Positions 1-11,818 of a stretch of 64,000 bases of DNA are shown in pieces. A program made the position numbers and the translations under genes. Source of the stretch: Hevea brasiliensis (Eukaryota; Streptophyta; Magnoliopsida; Malpighiales; Euphorbiaceae); assembly GCF_030052815.1 (NCBI RefSeq), contig NC_079499.1, positions 76,461,760 to 76,525,759 on the forward strand. Reading direction: 5' to 3'. How positions within the stretch are numbered: the first letter of the stretch is position 1; the number at the start of each line of letters is the position of its first letter. The notes under the pieces were generated by a model that worked only from the letters and a program-made list of their open reading frames with translations, made no database searches and was not told where the DNA came from.

Positions 1-565
1 ATACCTAGACAGTAGTGTAAGAGTTGGATAGATTGGCATGCCAAGAAGGGATGAGATTAGCAGTACTGCACATAGCTTCTATGCCAGGATACCATGGGTA
101 GGCACCTAGTGTCCGATATGGTTATCCCTTATTGATGATGACTTGAATAATCACGGGCAGGCATCGAGTGTCCAATGCGATTATTCCCATGGCTTTATGC
201 CTAATGTTACATATCCAGTAGGCATGGTATGATGACGAGTAGGCATCGATTGTCCAGTGCCAGTATACCCGCGTATCCAGTCTTAACAGTATGTTAGAGG
301 TTACATTGGATACTAAAAGTAGGCAAGGAAGTTGAACAACAAAGTAAAGAAAAGTAAAGATCCTCTAAAAGGAACGATTCCAAAGATCATGAAAATATGG
401 AAAGTACCCAGAAACATTTGACATTATAAAACCCACATTTCTATCAAATTTTTTTTATGAAAAATCATATGTGAACGATGCTTAGTCCACACAGTATGTT
501 AGTTAATTTAATTTATATATACTGCATTTTATTATATTATTACACCACTAAGCAGAAAAGCTTAA
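1..565 (+). repeat. Y1 LTR, left part (Ty3/gypsy-type LTR, split by C1)
   Basis: There is no coding capacity. The sequence continues at 10140 once C1 and one copy of its CTTAA target duplication are removed, so 1-565 plus 10140-10658 form one LTR-like unit in + orientation. It holds three diverged copies of a phrase of about 32 bp (98-129, 157-188, 239-270) built around AGGCAnC(T)AGTGTCC. An AT-rich stretch with a TATATATA-like run lies at about 515-530. The LTR start lies left of the window. The assignment rests on the 3' end at 10658 (GGGGTGTTACA) and on similarity of the right half to Y2. Confidence 0.55.
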
Positions 566-2669
566 TGAAGGAACGGAAGCATGAAAAACACAAGTTTACA
601 CCATTGAATTCAAAAATTTTCACCTAAGGTCACATGCATCATACAAGATTTATTTTTATCTATTTGATTTCAATGATAAACAAATATTAAAACTCTTTTA
701 ATATGTTTTTGGATCTGTATTTTCCATTTAAGATTTTAAAATTAATCAGATTATTTTTAGAACCCTAGATTAAATCAAGAACGATTATGCTAACCTCTTG
801 ATGCACTGCAGCGTGTCTGCGCTTTTGAGATTCATCTTCAGGACACCAGATGCTGTCTCTCTAGTTTTTCCACACCAAGAATACCTATGGCAGCCCTTGA
901 ACAGCTTCTAAAGCTTTTTCTATTAATTAGAATTCAAGTTCTGCCTTTTAAGAGACTAGAGATGTAAACAGGACACTATAAACAATTTATAGTGTTCTTA
1001 ATTCAAGAGATTGATGGCTAATCTCTTTGAATTGTTGAGAGATGAAGAAGAATAGATGAAAAGCCTCAAAGTGGCGTGACAAAGGAGAGGAGTGGCTGCT
1101 GGTTATTTTTTCTTTTCATAACCACACTTAAATAGCTAGGTTAACACATCAAACCCTTGCCACATGTCACCCTTTGATTAGCTCTAGGTTTAAGTGACCA
1201 AATCACATTGTGCCAAGTATCAAACCTATATTTAATCTTGATTTTAATCATCTTACATGATTAAAAACCATTTGGCAAGCTTATGTGTAATCCCATTTGT
1301 CACCATCTCATGGTGCCACGTGTCACACTGTGAAATAACCAAAATGCCCCTGTGTCTTAATTTTGAGTTCTTAACCCAAAATAATTATTTTTCTTCTTCT
1401 AATTAATTTATATCAAATATAAATTATTTAATTAATCTCTATTAATTAATTTCTCATTAATTAAATTCATATTTAAACACTTTAAATATAAATTTAATTT
1501 ATATTACACATCCAATAATCTAGATTTGGTTTCAAGTAATGCTAGGGACTTTGCAACTTAATTACAAACCAAACCTATTTAATTAATCAATTAAACTCTT
1601 TAGTTAATTAATTAAATCATATTTAAATAGGTGATAACTTGTGTATGTGTGTGACTTACTAGGCTCATCACTAATTGGCAATGAGAAATGATATCAACTC
1701 TCAATATCATCAGAACTCTTTCTTACCATAAATGATTTCTCTAAATCATTTTATGAACCTCATAGACCATGGTTAACACCTAGCATAGCATGCCATGGCC
1801 ACCCAATTAGTAATAAGGTTTACCTTAAATGAACCTATAATCATATGTTACCATGCACTAGAATCTCTCTGTTACAAAATCCCAACTCAAGCTGGAGTCA
1901 TGGTTCATGTCAAACTCCATTTGCTATGAATATTATGTTCTCTTTTAATTCTAGTTCTTGATTAAAAGATTTTCTCATCAGAAACTCTTTTCTGAATAAA
2001 TCTATCTGTCCTGGCCAGGAACTTGAAACATCAAGAACAATTAAATAAACGTAGGATTTTATCTCTATTTACTTAGAGGAACAGATTCCATCTTGATCAA
2101 CACCTACCTCCATATATAACTAGTAGGAGCCAACACATGCCCATATACCCATACATAGTACAAGTATGAAAGCAGTATCAAACTCAAACTACATATATAC
2201 ACGATAACTGTTCTATCTCAGGTCTAAAGACTATATGCACTGATATGATTTATGACAAAACATTGACAAGAGTAAAGTCCATGTGCTTGTCATAAGTGTC
2301 ACTGCTTCGCCCTACTTATAATTTACAAGTGCCTATCATGTTTGTTATATAGCATAAGACTCACCATTCCATCTTATTTATATCTCATATAAATAACTTG
2401 GGAACAAACATGAATAAATCTTTCTGGATAAGTCATGTCCTTATTATGAAGTATCCTGGATTGTGAACCTATTTATGATACTTTGTGCTAGAAATATTAT
2501 CACTCATATTCTTAACAACTTAAGAATAATATTTTTAACAAAATATCAATGGACATTTTCTATTACACATAAATATATTATGTAAACGGAAAAGTGGAAA
2601 TGCCTTTTATTAATAAAAATATGTACAAGATACAAACTAAATGATATGCTCTAGGGCATACTATTAACA
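566..2669 (-). repeat. C1 3' LTR
   Basis: 2104 bp, closely matching 8028-10134. In element orientation it starts TGTTAATAGTATGCCC and ends CCGTTCCTTCA. It is bordered on the inside by the purine-rich tract (reverse of ATCTCCCACTAGCAC) and on the outside by CTTAA. Its U3 carries the same GACAnnTGGC motif cluster and AT-rich palindromic TTAATTAA blocks as the other family LTRs. Confidence 0.93.
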
Positions 2670-2683
2670 ATCTCCCACTAGCA

Positions 2684-5422
2684 CTAGAGCCATTCATTAT
2701 AATACCTTAGACCCATCTTCTCAAGATGTCAGTCTAACTGAGCTTGTGACAAATGCTTAGCGAATGGATCAGCTGGTTTTTCAGCTGATGTTATTTTTCT
2801 GCATGGCTACATCGCCTCGCCCAACTATTTCTCTGATAATGTGGTAGCGCCTTTCTATGTGTTTGGATTTATGGTGAGACCTTGGTTCCTTAGCCTATAT
2901 GACTGCTCCATTATTGTCACAGTGTAGTGGAACTGCTGCCTCAATGGAAGGAACTACTGTAAGTTCTGTCACAAACTTTTTTTATCCAAACAGCTTTTTA
3001 TCCATGCAAATATTCTGCGTAGTGGAATATTCTGCAGTAGTGGAATCGTGCTCTGTTTGGAACTCTTCCAACTGACTGCACCTCCATTACAAATGAACAC
3101 ATATCCAGAGGTAGACTTTCTATCATCGATATCTGATTGGAAATCAGAATCAGTATAACCATCCAATTGCAAGTCTCCACCTCCATAAATCAAGAATAAA
3201 TCCTTAGTTCTTCTCAAGTACTTAAGGATATTCTTGTGACTATCGATGTTCCAAACACGGATTGGATTGATACCTGCTAGTCAAACTAACAGCATATGCG
3301 ATATCCGGCCTAGTACACAACATTGCATACATTAAACTTCTAATAACTAAAGCATATGGAATCCTGGCCATCTTATCTCTTTCTTCAGGTGTCTTTGGAG
3401 ACATCTCTTTAGAAAGGTGGATACCATGTCTCACTGGTAACAATCCTCTCTTGGAATCAAGCATGTTAAACCTCTTTAACACCTTTTCCAAGTATAGACT
3501 TTGGGATAAACCAATTATTCTTTTCGCTCTATCTCTATAGATGCGAATCCCAAGAATATAGGTTGCCTCCCCTAAGTCTTTCATGGAGAATGTATTTGAC
3601 AACCATACCTTTATAGTCGTCAACATACCTGTGTCATTACCCATCAACAGTATGTCATCCACATATAAGATAAGGAAAGTGATAGCACTGTCACTAACCT
3701 TCTTATATACACATGGCTCATCCTCATTTTTGATAAAACCAATGGATTTAATGGCTTCATCAAAATGGATGTTCCAACTCCTCGAAGCTTATTTCAACCC
3801 ATAAATGGATCGCTTTAGCTTGCATACCTTGGAACCATCTTGGGACTCAAAACCCCTAGGTTGTTCCATGAAAATGTTTTCTTCAATGTATCCATTGAGA
3901 AAAGCTGTTTTGACATCCATCTGCCAAATCTCATAATCATAGTATGCAGCTATTGCTAATAAAATTCTAATTGATTTAAGCATGGCAACAGGCGAGAAAG
4001 TCTCCTCATAGTCAATTCCTTGCCTTTGGCGAAACCCTTTCGCTACTAGCCTTGCCTTATAGGTCTCTACCTTTCCATCAAAACGAATTTTCTTCTTGAA
4101 AACCCATTTGTTCCCTATAGGTACAATACCTTCAGGTGGGTCAACAAGATCCCAAACTTGATTCTTATACATGGAATCAATCTCTAATTTCATAGCATCA
4201 ATCCATTTTGAAGAGTCTATATCTGATATGGCTTCTTCATAAGTAAGTGGATCATCTCCATGATCTACTTCTTCATGAGTAGACAACTCTTGTTCTTCTT
4301 CATGAAGAAAACCATATCTCACTGGTGGGTGAGATACCCTGGTTGTTCTACGAGGAACAGCTGTAGATGTTTCATCAACGGGTATAGGTTGACTAGATGG
4401 ATCTATATCCATCTGATCTGTTGGTTGGTCAGAATTCTCCAATTCTAACTCTATTTGCCTTCCTTTGCCTCCTTCTTGAACAAACTGTTGTTCAAGAAAT
4501 GTGGCATCTCTACTTATCACAAACCTTTGTGAAGTAGGCAAATAAAATAATATCCAAAACTATCTTTTGGATATCCAACAAATCGACCTTTTTCTGATCT
4601 GGTCTCCAATTTATCAGTGTTCAGCTTTTTGATATAAGCTGGACAACCCCAAATCTTAACATGCTTAAGACTTGGTTTTCTTCCATGCCATATCTTTAAG
4701 GTGTGGAAGAAACTGATTTTGATGGAATCCTATTCAGAATATACAAAGCTGATTCTAATGCAAATTCCCAAAAGAAGATTGGCATATCAGTATAGCTCAT
4801 CATACTACGTACCATATCCAATAGGGTACGATTTCTCCTTTCAGATACACCATTCAGTCCCGATTCGAGGAGTCAGCTAAGAAACAATGCCATGCTCTCT
4901 CAAGTATTCATGAAATTCAATACTCAAATATTCACCTCCACGATCTGATCGAAGAGCTTTAATACTCTTTCCTGTTTGATTTTCTACTTCATATTTAAAT
5001 TCTTTGAGCTTTTCAAAAGATTTATGTTTGTATTTCATCAAATACAAATACCCAAACCTTGATTTATCATCAGTAAAGGTAATAAAATAATGAAAACCCC
5101 CTCTAGCCATTTCTTTAAATGGACCACATACATCACTATGTATTAGCTCCAAAATATTTTCAGCTCTTAGCCCTTGTCCAACAAAGGGTGATCTAGTCAT
5201 TTTGTCTTGAAGGCAAGATTCACAAGTTGGAGTAGGCTTAGAGCCCAATGAGGATAGAATCCCCATTTTCTCCAGTTTTGCAATCCTATCTTCTGCAACA
5301 TGACATAACCTTAAGTGCCAAATATATTTTGAACTTGAGTTGGTTTTCACCATGGCATTGCATTCTTTTAGATTGCTATACTCTGGCCAGTGGAAACACT
5401 TTCTTACTGGCAATGGAAACAC
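2684..5422 (-). pseudogene. C1 pol remnant: integrase, RT, RNase H (Ty1/copia)
   Basis: Copia pol would cut, copy and integrate the element's DNA in virus-like particles. Visible in order on the minus strand: the GAG-pre-integrase/HHCC zone (HLRLCH ... CESC) and integrase core (HSDVCGPF ... SDRGGEY) at 5422-4877; the GKGRFVGYPK-type region around 4560-4600 (frame broken); RT (KARLVAKGF, DVKTAFLNG, YVDD near 3650) at 4541-3240; RNase H (DRKSTSGYVF) at 3217-2969, ending near 2684. Protease is absent. There is an in-frame TAA at 3789-3791 after YGLK, and a frameshift near 4870. RNase H after about 3060 is scrambled relative to C4. Not functional as read, though some breaks sit at the CAG/CTG-type artefact sites described in the findings. 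Confidence 0.9.
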
Positions 5423-5480
5423 TTTCCTACTGGCAGTGGAAACACTTTCCTACTGGCAGTGGAAACACTTTCCTTTGCCT
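5385..5480 (-). repeat. 23-bp tandem repeat, four copies, in the gag zinc-knuckle region
   Basis: The core TGGAAACACTTTC recurs at 5391, 5414, 5437 and 5460, an exact 23-bp spacing. The unit is the reverse complement of the sequence coding for the start of the gag CCHC knuckle (KCFHCQ). C2, C3 and C4-type copies hold it once. Twenty-three is not a multiple of three, so each added copy shifts the frame. The repeat abuts the point where the protease-coding segment is missing. Confidence 0.9.
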
Positions 5481-6237
5481 ATGTCAGCTTTGGTCTTCCC
5501 TTTCTGTTTAGCTATTTTCTTGGAAGGACCAAGAATCTGAAGTTTCTTTTTCTTATTGCCCTTCTTCTTGTTGGACTTTCCAGCAAAAGAAGATGCAATT
5601 AAAGCTACCTCTTTTCCTTTATTGCCTGGCATATTCTTTCGGGCAATAACTAGCATGTTGGGTAAACCAGCTAAGGTGCATTCCGGTTTAGTCATATGGA
5701 AATTTGTCACAAAATTCCCAAAAGACTCAGGAAGGGACTGAAGGATCAAATCCGTCTATAGTTGGAAATCCATGTTGAAGTCAAGATGTTCCAACTGCTC
5801 AATCAGCCGAATCATCTTGTGGACATGATCCCCAACATTCTGTCCCTCAGACATCCTCATACGGAATAGGCTCTAGATATCTCATACCTAGCATTCCTGC
5901 TGTGCTCACCATACAACTCTTGTAGGTGAAGGAGGATCTCACTCGCACTCTGCATGTTCTCATGTTGCTTCTGTAACTCATTACTCATGGAAGCAAGCAT
6001 GTAACACTTAGCTCTCATATTATGCTCCTTCCACTTGTCCAAAGTTTCATGTTCCTCTTGAGTGGCCTCTGGAGGTAAGGGACCAGGAACATTTGAATCT
6101 AGAACATATCCTATATGTTCAAGGTTTAGGACAAGTTTCAAATTTCTTAGCCAATCAGACAGATTAGGTCCTGTCAACCTATTGTGATCAAGTATGCTTG
6201 CAAGGATATTGGATGGTGGTGGTTGTTTTGTGCTCAT
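5450..6237 (-). pseudogene. gag: C1 gag remnant (Ty1/copia capsid/nucleocapsid)
   Basis: Gag forms the particle that packages element RNA. The start ATG at 6237 matches C3 (MSTKQPPPSNILASI). The frame is open for 126 codons to about 5860 and is then lost where C3 has ACAGCTATTCC and C1 has a shorter AGCCTATTCC form. It resumes in another frame (MILQSLPESFGNFVTNF ... basic KKKGNKKKKLQ tract ... GKGKCFHCQ) to 5450. The CCHC knuckle is cut after FHC and runs into the 23-bp repeats. As read it cannot make full Gag. The 126-codon break coincides with a CAG site and could be a sequence error. Confidence 0.88.
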
Positions 6238-8027
6238 TTTTATTAGAAAATTAATTGTAGAAAATAACCAGATTAATTAGTAAATGTATCATGTAATTAA
6301 CCAAAATGATTATGGTCTTTTAATCAAATTGGTCCTCCCACTAACTTAGCGAATCCTACACTTTCAAAGTAGAAAACGGAAATTCTAGTTGGATGGATTT
6401 CTAGTGGGTGATTGAATTCTTATAATTCTATTGATCATCATCAGGTACATCCATTATTGGAATTACAATAAACTATAAGTGAGCAACTCCTTGCCCATCA
6501 CATCTCATGTGAGGTTCAATCTATTACCTAGCCCCTAATGCTCAAAATCTCAGGTACATCCATTATTGACTTATCTTGCATTAGTTAAGTTGATCCCATT
6601 GAGCCAGTAATTATGCAAATAATTTTAATGTCCTCAGGTACATCCAATATTGGCCACTAAACCATTTACATATGTACAACATCTCATGCTTAACAATTAT
6701 TCTTAAGAAAATCTCTTAAATTAATTGCATCTTATGCAACTTTTTAAAATTTCTGAAAATAATTGCCCCAATAGAGGGCCTATGTTATAATTACTTTAAT
6801 TATAGCATTTCCAACTTAATCGTTTGTTTGGAAGATTTTATGGTCATTCTAATTACTATTAAGGTCTCACTTTGCACATTATCCATTTAGCATGCATATA
6901 TCATATAATTGCATACATTCCCATACATCTCATGCATTCATGGATAAGCAGTAAATATGGTATGATCATGGACTTTCTAAGGGAATCAATTCTGAGCCAC
7001 CAAGAATTGAATCAGGGCATTCCTAGGTGCATTTCATTCATTCATTCATTTTACAAGAGTTGCTGAAGGAGTACATTATCAACACTTGATCTTGAATTCT
7101 TCCCACTGGTCCCACCAATGCTCTTGACCTCCTTGAACTTCTTGCAATCCAATATTACATAGTAATCCTTGGCATACCAAGGCGAATTTACAAGAACATA
7201 AATAAATAAAATTAAAACCCAAAAATTATTACAAACTTAATAATAATGCCCAAAATAAATTAAAATAAATTAATTAATTTACAATCCCAAAGAAACATAA
7301 AAGAAATAAATCTAATCACATTGGTCTTTTATAGTCCATGATCATCCATCATGCATATCACTATTTAATAATTAAATAAAACATGCAAACTTAAATTAAA
7401 TTGAATATCTCAAATTCAACTTAAAAATCCAGATTTGAATATGATTCAAATAAATTTAAAAATTCAAATTTGAATATCATTCAAACAAATTTAAAAATTC
7501 ATATTTGAATCATATTCAAACAACTTTAAAAATTCAGATTTGAATCATATTCAAACATTTTTTAAAAAATCAGATTTGAATCACATTCAAACATTTTTTA
7601 AAAAATCAGATCTGAATTTTATTCAATCAATTTTAAAAAATCAGATTTAAATATGATTCAAACAACTTTAAAAATTCAGATTTGAACCACATTCAAACAA
7701 TTTTTAAAATTCAGATTTGAATCACATTCAAACAATTTTTTAAAATTCTGATTTGAATCATAATTTAATTGTGTGATTAAAATTCTAATTAAATAATTTA
7801 ATTAGACATAGGATGAGCTTTTAGATCATACAACAATTGTAAATTAAAAAGCAAACCTTGCGCCACCTTGAAGAACCATTGTTGCCGCCACCAAAGGTGG
7901 CTTCACCATGTGTGCCGCCACACATCCATTGCAACCAGCAATGGATCAATCATCTCATGATCAATTCACACAATTAAATCATATAATCAACAATCCAAAT
8001 GGCAAATATAGTGGCTCTGATACCAAT
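6238..8027 (-). other. C1 5' leader (non-coding), with hairpin-repeat block and triple motif
   Basis: About 1.8 kb between the LTR and gag with no coding signal. Minus-strand features shared with C2 and C3 are a block of imperfect 35-bp repeats at about 7420-7770 (TTTGAATnnnATTCAAA hairpins) and three copies of GGATGTACCTGAG (reverse complement near 6441, 6550 and 6633). The leader presumably carries packaging and dimerisation signals, which is inference only. Confidence 0.8.
8014..8025 (-). other. C1 primer binding site (initiator tRNA-Met type)
   Basis: On the minus strand TGGTATCAGAGC lies two bases inside the end of the 5' LTR. This is the usual plant LTR-retrotransposon site complementary to the 3' end of initiator methionine tRNA, where minus-strand DNA synthesis starts. 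Confidence 0.9.
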
Positions 8028-10134
8028 TGAAGGAACGGAAGCGTGAAAAACACAAGTTTAGACCATTGAATTCAAAAATTTTCACCTAGGGTCACATGCA
8101 TCATGCAAGATTTATTTTTATCTATTTGATTTCAATGATAAACAACATATTAAAACTCTTTTAATATGTTTTTAGATCTATATTTGCCATTTAAGATTTT
8201 AAAATTAATCAGATTAATTTTAAAACCCTAGATTAAATCAAGAACGATTGCACTAACCTCTTGATGCACTGCAGCGTGTTTGCGCCTTTGAGATTCGTCT
8301 TCAGGACACCAGATGCTGTCCCTCTAGTTTGTCCACACTAGGAACACCTATGGCAGCCCTTGAAAAGCTTCTAAAGCTTTTTCTATTAATTAGAAATTCA
8401 AGTTCTGCCTTTTAAGAGATTAGAGATGTAAACAGGACACTAGAAACAATTTCTAGTGTTCTTAATTCAAGAGATTGATGGCTAATCTCTTTGAATTGAT
8501 GAGAGATGAAGAAGAATAGATGAAAAGCCTCAAAGTGGCATGACAAAGGAGAGGAGTGGCTGCTGGTTATTTTTTCTTTTCATAACCACACTTAAATAGC
8601 TAGGTTAACACATTAAACCCTTGCCACATGTCACCCTTTGATTAGCTCTAGATTTAAGTGACCCAATCACATTGTGCCAAGTATCGAACCTATATTTAAT
8701 TTGATTTTAATTATCTTACATGATTAAAAAACATTTGGCAAGCTTATGTGTAATCCCATGTGTCACCATCTCATGGTGCCACGTGTCACATTGTGAAATG
8801 ACCAAAATGCCTCTGTGTCTTAATTTTGAGTTCTTAACCCAAAATAATTATTTTTCTTCTTCTAATTAATTTATATCAAATATAAATTAATTAATTAATC
8901 TCTATTAATTAATTTCTCATTAATTAAATTCATATTTAAACACTTTAAATATAAATTTAATTTACAATACACATCAAATAATCTAGATTTGGTTTCAAGT
9001 CATGCTAGGGACTTTGCAATTTAATTGCAAACCAAACCTATTTAATTTATCAATTAAACTATTTAATTAATTAATTAAATCATATTTAAATAGGTGATAA
9101 CTTGTGTATGTGTGTGACTTACTAAGCTCATCACTAATTAGCAATGAGACATGATATCAACTCTTAATATCATCAGAACTCTTTCTTACCATAAATGATT
9201 TCTCTAAATCATTTTATGAACCTCATAGACCATGGTTAACACCTAGCATAGCATGCCATGGCCACCCAATTAGTAATAAGGTTTACCTTAAATGAACCTA
9301 TAATCATATGTTACCATGCACTAGAATCTCTCTATTACAAAATCCCAACTCAAGCTGGAGTCATGGTTTATGTCAAACTCCATTTGCTATGAATATTATG
9401 TTCTCTTTTAATTCTAGTTCTTGATTAAAAGATTTTCTCATCAGAAACTCTTTTCTGAATAAATCTATCTGTCCTGGCCAGGAACTTGAAACATCAAGAA
9501 CAATTAAATGAACATAGGATTTTATCTCTATTTACTTAGAGGAACAGATTCCATCTTGATCAACACCTACCTCCATATATAACTAGTAGAAGCCAACACA
9601 TGCCCATATACCCATACATAGTACAAGTATGAAAGCAGTATCAAACTCAAACTACATATATACAAGATAACTATGCTATCTCAGGTCTAAAGACTATATG
9701 CACTGATATGATTTATGACAAAACATTGACAAGAGTAAACTCCATGTAATTGTCATAAGTGTCACTGGTTCGGCCTACTTATCATTTATAAGTGCCTATC
9801 ATGTTTGTTATATAGCATGAGACTCACCATTCCATCTTATTTATACCTCATATAAATAACTTGGGAACAAACATGAATACAATCTTTCTGGATAAGTCAT
9901 GTCCTTATTATGAAGTGTCCTCGATTGTGAACCTATTTATGATACTTTGTGCTAGAAATATTGTCACTCATATTCTTAACAACTTAAGAATAATATTTCT
10001 AAACAAAATATCAATGGACCTTTTCTATTACACATAAATATATTATGTAAACGGAAAAGTGGAAATGCCTTTTATTAATAAAAATATGTACAAGATACAT
10101 ACTAAATGATATATTCTAGGGCATACTACTAACA
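8028..10134 (-). repeat. C1 5' LTR
   Basis: 2107 bp in reverse orientation, matching 566-2669 with scattered substitutions. The ends are TG...CA in element orientation. The adjacent TSD CTTAA lies at 10135-10139. A TATA-like element (reverse of CTATTTAAG) lies at about 8590-8600 in the U3. The GACAnnTGGC motifs are upstream of it. Confidence 0.93.
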
Positions 10135-10139
10135 CTTAA

Positions 10140-10658
10140 CGCAATGGTTCTTCCTCGCGCAGGTACGGGAGTAGATATCAGACTGGGATTTTGAAACAGA
10201 TCTGCAGTAGAGATTGTTGTCACCTCAGCATACCACTTTGGTAGGGCTCACGGTTCCAAAGCAATGTATATTTAGCATATTGTAATTAAATGTAAAGTTT
10301 GTAATTAAATTTTAAGTTTTTATAAAAATTATGTAAACTATGTACGTTTTATAAATTAATGAAATGAGATTATTTCATGTATGGAATGGATATGTATGAT
10401 GTGGAAATATGAATGATATGGAGTAGTTATAAAATTGAGATTATATTATTGAAATATTTGCACAGGTAACTATTTTAATAAGGAAAATGTCAATAAAACA
10501 GGGGAGACTCTTACAGTTTCTCCAAAAAAAAAATTGAACTAAATTATAACAGACACAATGTGACAAGGAAAAGAACTAAAGTAAGATTACGTGCTCTGGC
10601 ACAAGTTGTGACATTCCTTTACTCTGCTACACAGTAGATCGAGTAAGGGGGTGTTACA
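10140..10658 (+). repeat. Y1 LTR, right part
   Basis: Continues 1-565 after removal of C1. It ends GGGGTGTTACA at 10658, typical for the TGTAACACCC...GGGTGTTACA LTR ends of several plant gypsy families. The last 300 bp resemble Y2 read in reverse (shared GCTCnGGCAC and GCTACACnGTAG segments near the end, and a shared GTTTCTCC zone). No primer binding site follows, so this is a 3' LTR or solo LTR, not a 5' LTR. Confidence 0.6.
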
Positions 10659-11818
10659 AAACTTATAAGGTGCATTTTGAAAACAAGGCATAACTTATTT
10701 GATTTGAATCCTAACATGAGTATAAGTGTGTTGATGAGACACTTAAAACAAATATATGGTGAATGCTAATCTAGAGGTAGCATACTAAGCAATTATTCTT
10801 AAGAATATGCTACAAAGAGCCAAAAAGACCACAATACAAATTCAGTAATTTCATGTGAGTAGGACTTGTAAAACTATCATGGAGTCTATTCAAAGCAACA
10901 AGCAGAATTTTGGCAAATAACTTTTTTAGGATAATCAAAGAGAATAATCTAAATTGATGAGAAGTAGTGTTGTGATAATGTGGCAGCCAAAAAAAGAATA
11001 CTTGTATTTATTCATGTGAATAATAAATCACAATATGTATGCAGCATCATAAAGCAAGTACAGGCATGAACCATATATGAATAAGAATCTAACTAACAAT
11101 AAGAAGGATCAATAATTCAAATTAGGCAAAATCTCAATATTGAATTTCAATGTTCATAAAACTAAAAATGTAAATATACACATACAACAGCCAATCAAAC
11201 AACATTGTGCTAACTCAAATCAATTAACATTGTATAACATGAAGATTAATTGAAGATGTGAATACTTATCCGAAAGAGAAGAAACTCAAAAAATTTGGAA
11301 AAGAGTTTCTAAGAGCCACAACAAATTAACAACTAAATGGACTGTGAAACCTTGAGGAGGTCCAATGTACCAAATTATGGTAAAAACGAGCTTTGAAAGG
11401 TTTAAAAATAATGAGTTCAAGGGAAAATTGATGGAGAAACTGAGTGAGGAGAGATTCGAGAGTGAGAGAGGGAAAAAAAAGAGAGAGGGGATTTAGGGGT
11501 TTTAAAAAGTTCAGGTTCGATAACCAGAACTAAGACTTTCAACTGCCTCTTTAGCTACTACCCGATTTAAAAAAAAAAAAAGTTAAAGGTTCAGCAATTG
11601 GAATAAGGACTTTCAGCTACCTAAAGTGCCTCTAACCGAAATTTTTAGAAACACATTTTCAATACCATAGTAACATCAAAAACCTTTTCTTTTCAAGTAA
11701 ATAAGACTCTTAACACATAAAAGTTTTGAAAAATATTGAGACAAATCTTAAAACACGAAACATACAGTAATTTAACAAGAATTTTCAAAAAATATGTACA
11801 CATTCAATCATCACAATT
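10659..11818 (-). other. Non-coding tail of a Sirevirus-like copia (possible 3' region/LTR)
   Basis: No coding signal is visible. It lies directly downstream (minus strand) of the RNase H stop of the Sirevirus-like pol. On the minus strand a pyrimidine-rich stretch (reverse of GAGAGAGGG runs, 11462-11500) follows two diverged copies of a segment of about 75 bp starting near GGTTC (11516-11575 and 11585-11645 on the + strand). A post-pol region plus LTR is expected here, but I could not define LTR ends. Confidence 0.4.

Larger units (their letters stand above)
566..10134 (-). mobile_element. C1: complete Ty1/copia LTR retrotransposon, defective
   Basis: A full-length element read on the minus strand: 5' LTR 8028-10134, primer binding site 8014-8025, leader, gag, pol, purine tract next to 2670, 3' LTR 566-2669. 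The LTRs begin TG and end CA in element orientation. The 5-bp target duplication CTTAA is present at 561-565 and 10135-10139. The coding part is broken: protease is missing, gag has a frameshift, RT has a stop, and RNase H is scrambled. It is the same family as C2, C3 and C4. It inserted into the Y1 LTR. Confidence 0.95.

Noticed and set aside
5248..5602. Plus-strand open frames with repeated METLSYWQWKHF-like units
   Set aside because: Shadow of the 23-bp tandem repeat read on the wrong strand in three frames. The real coding strand is minus (copia gag).
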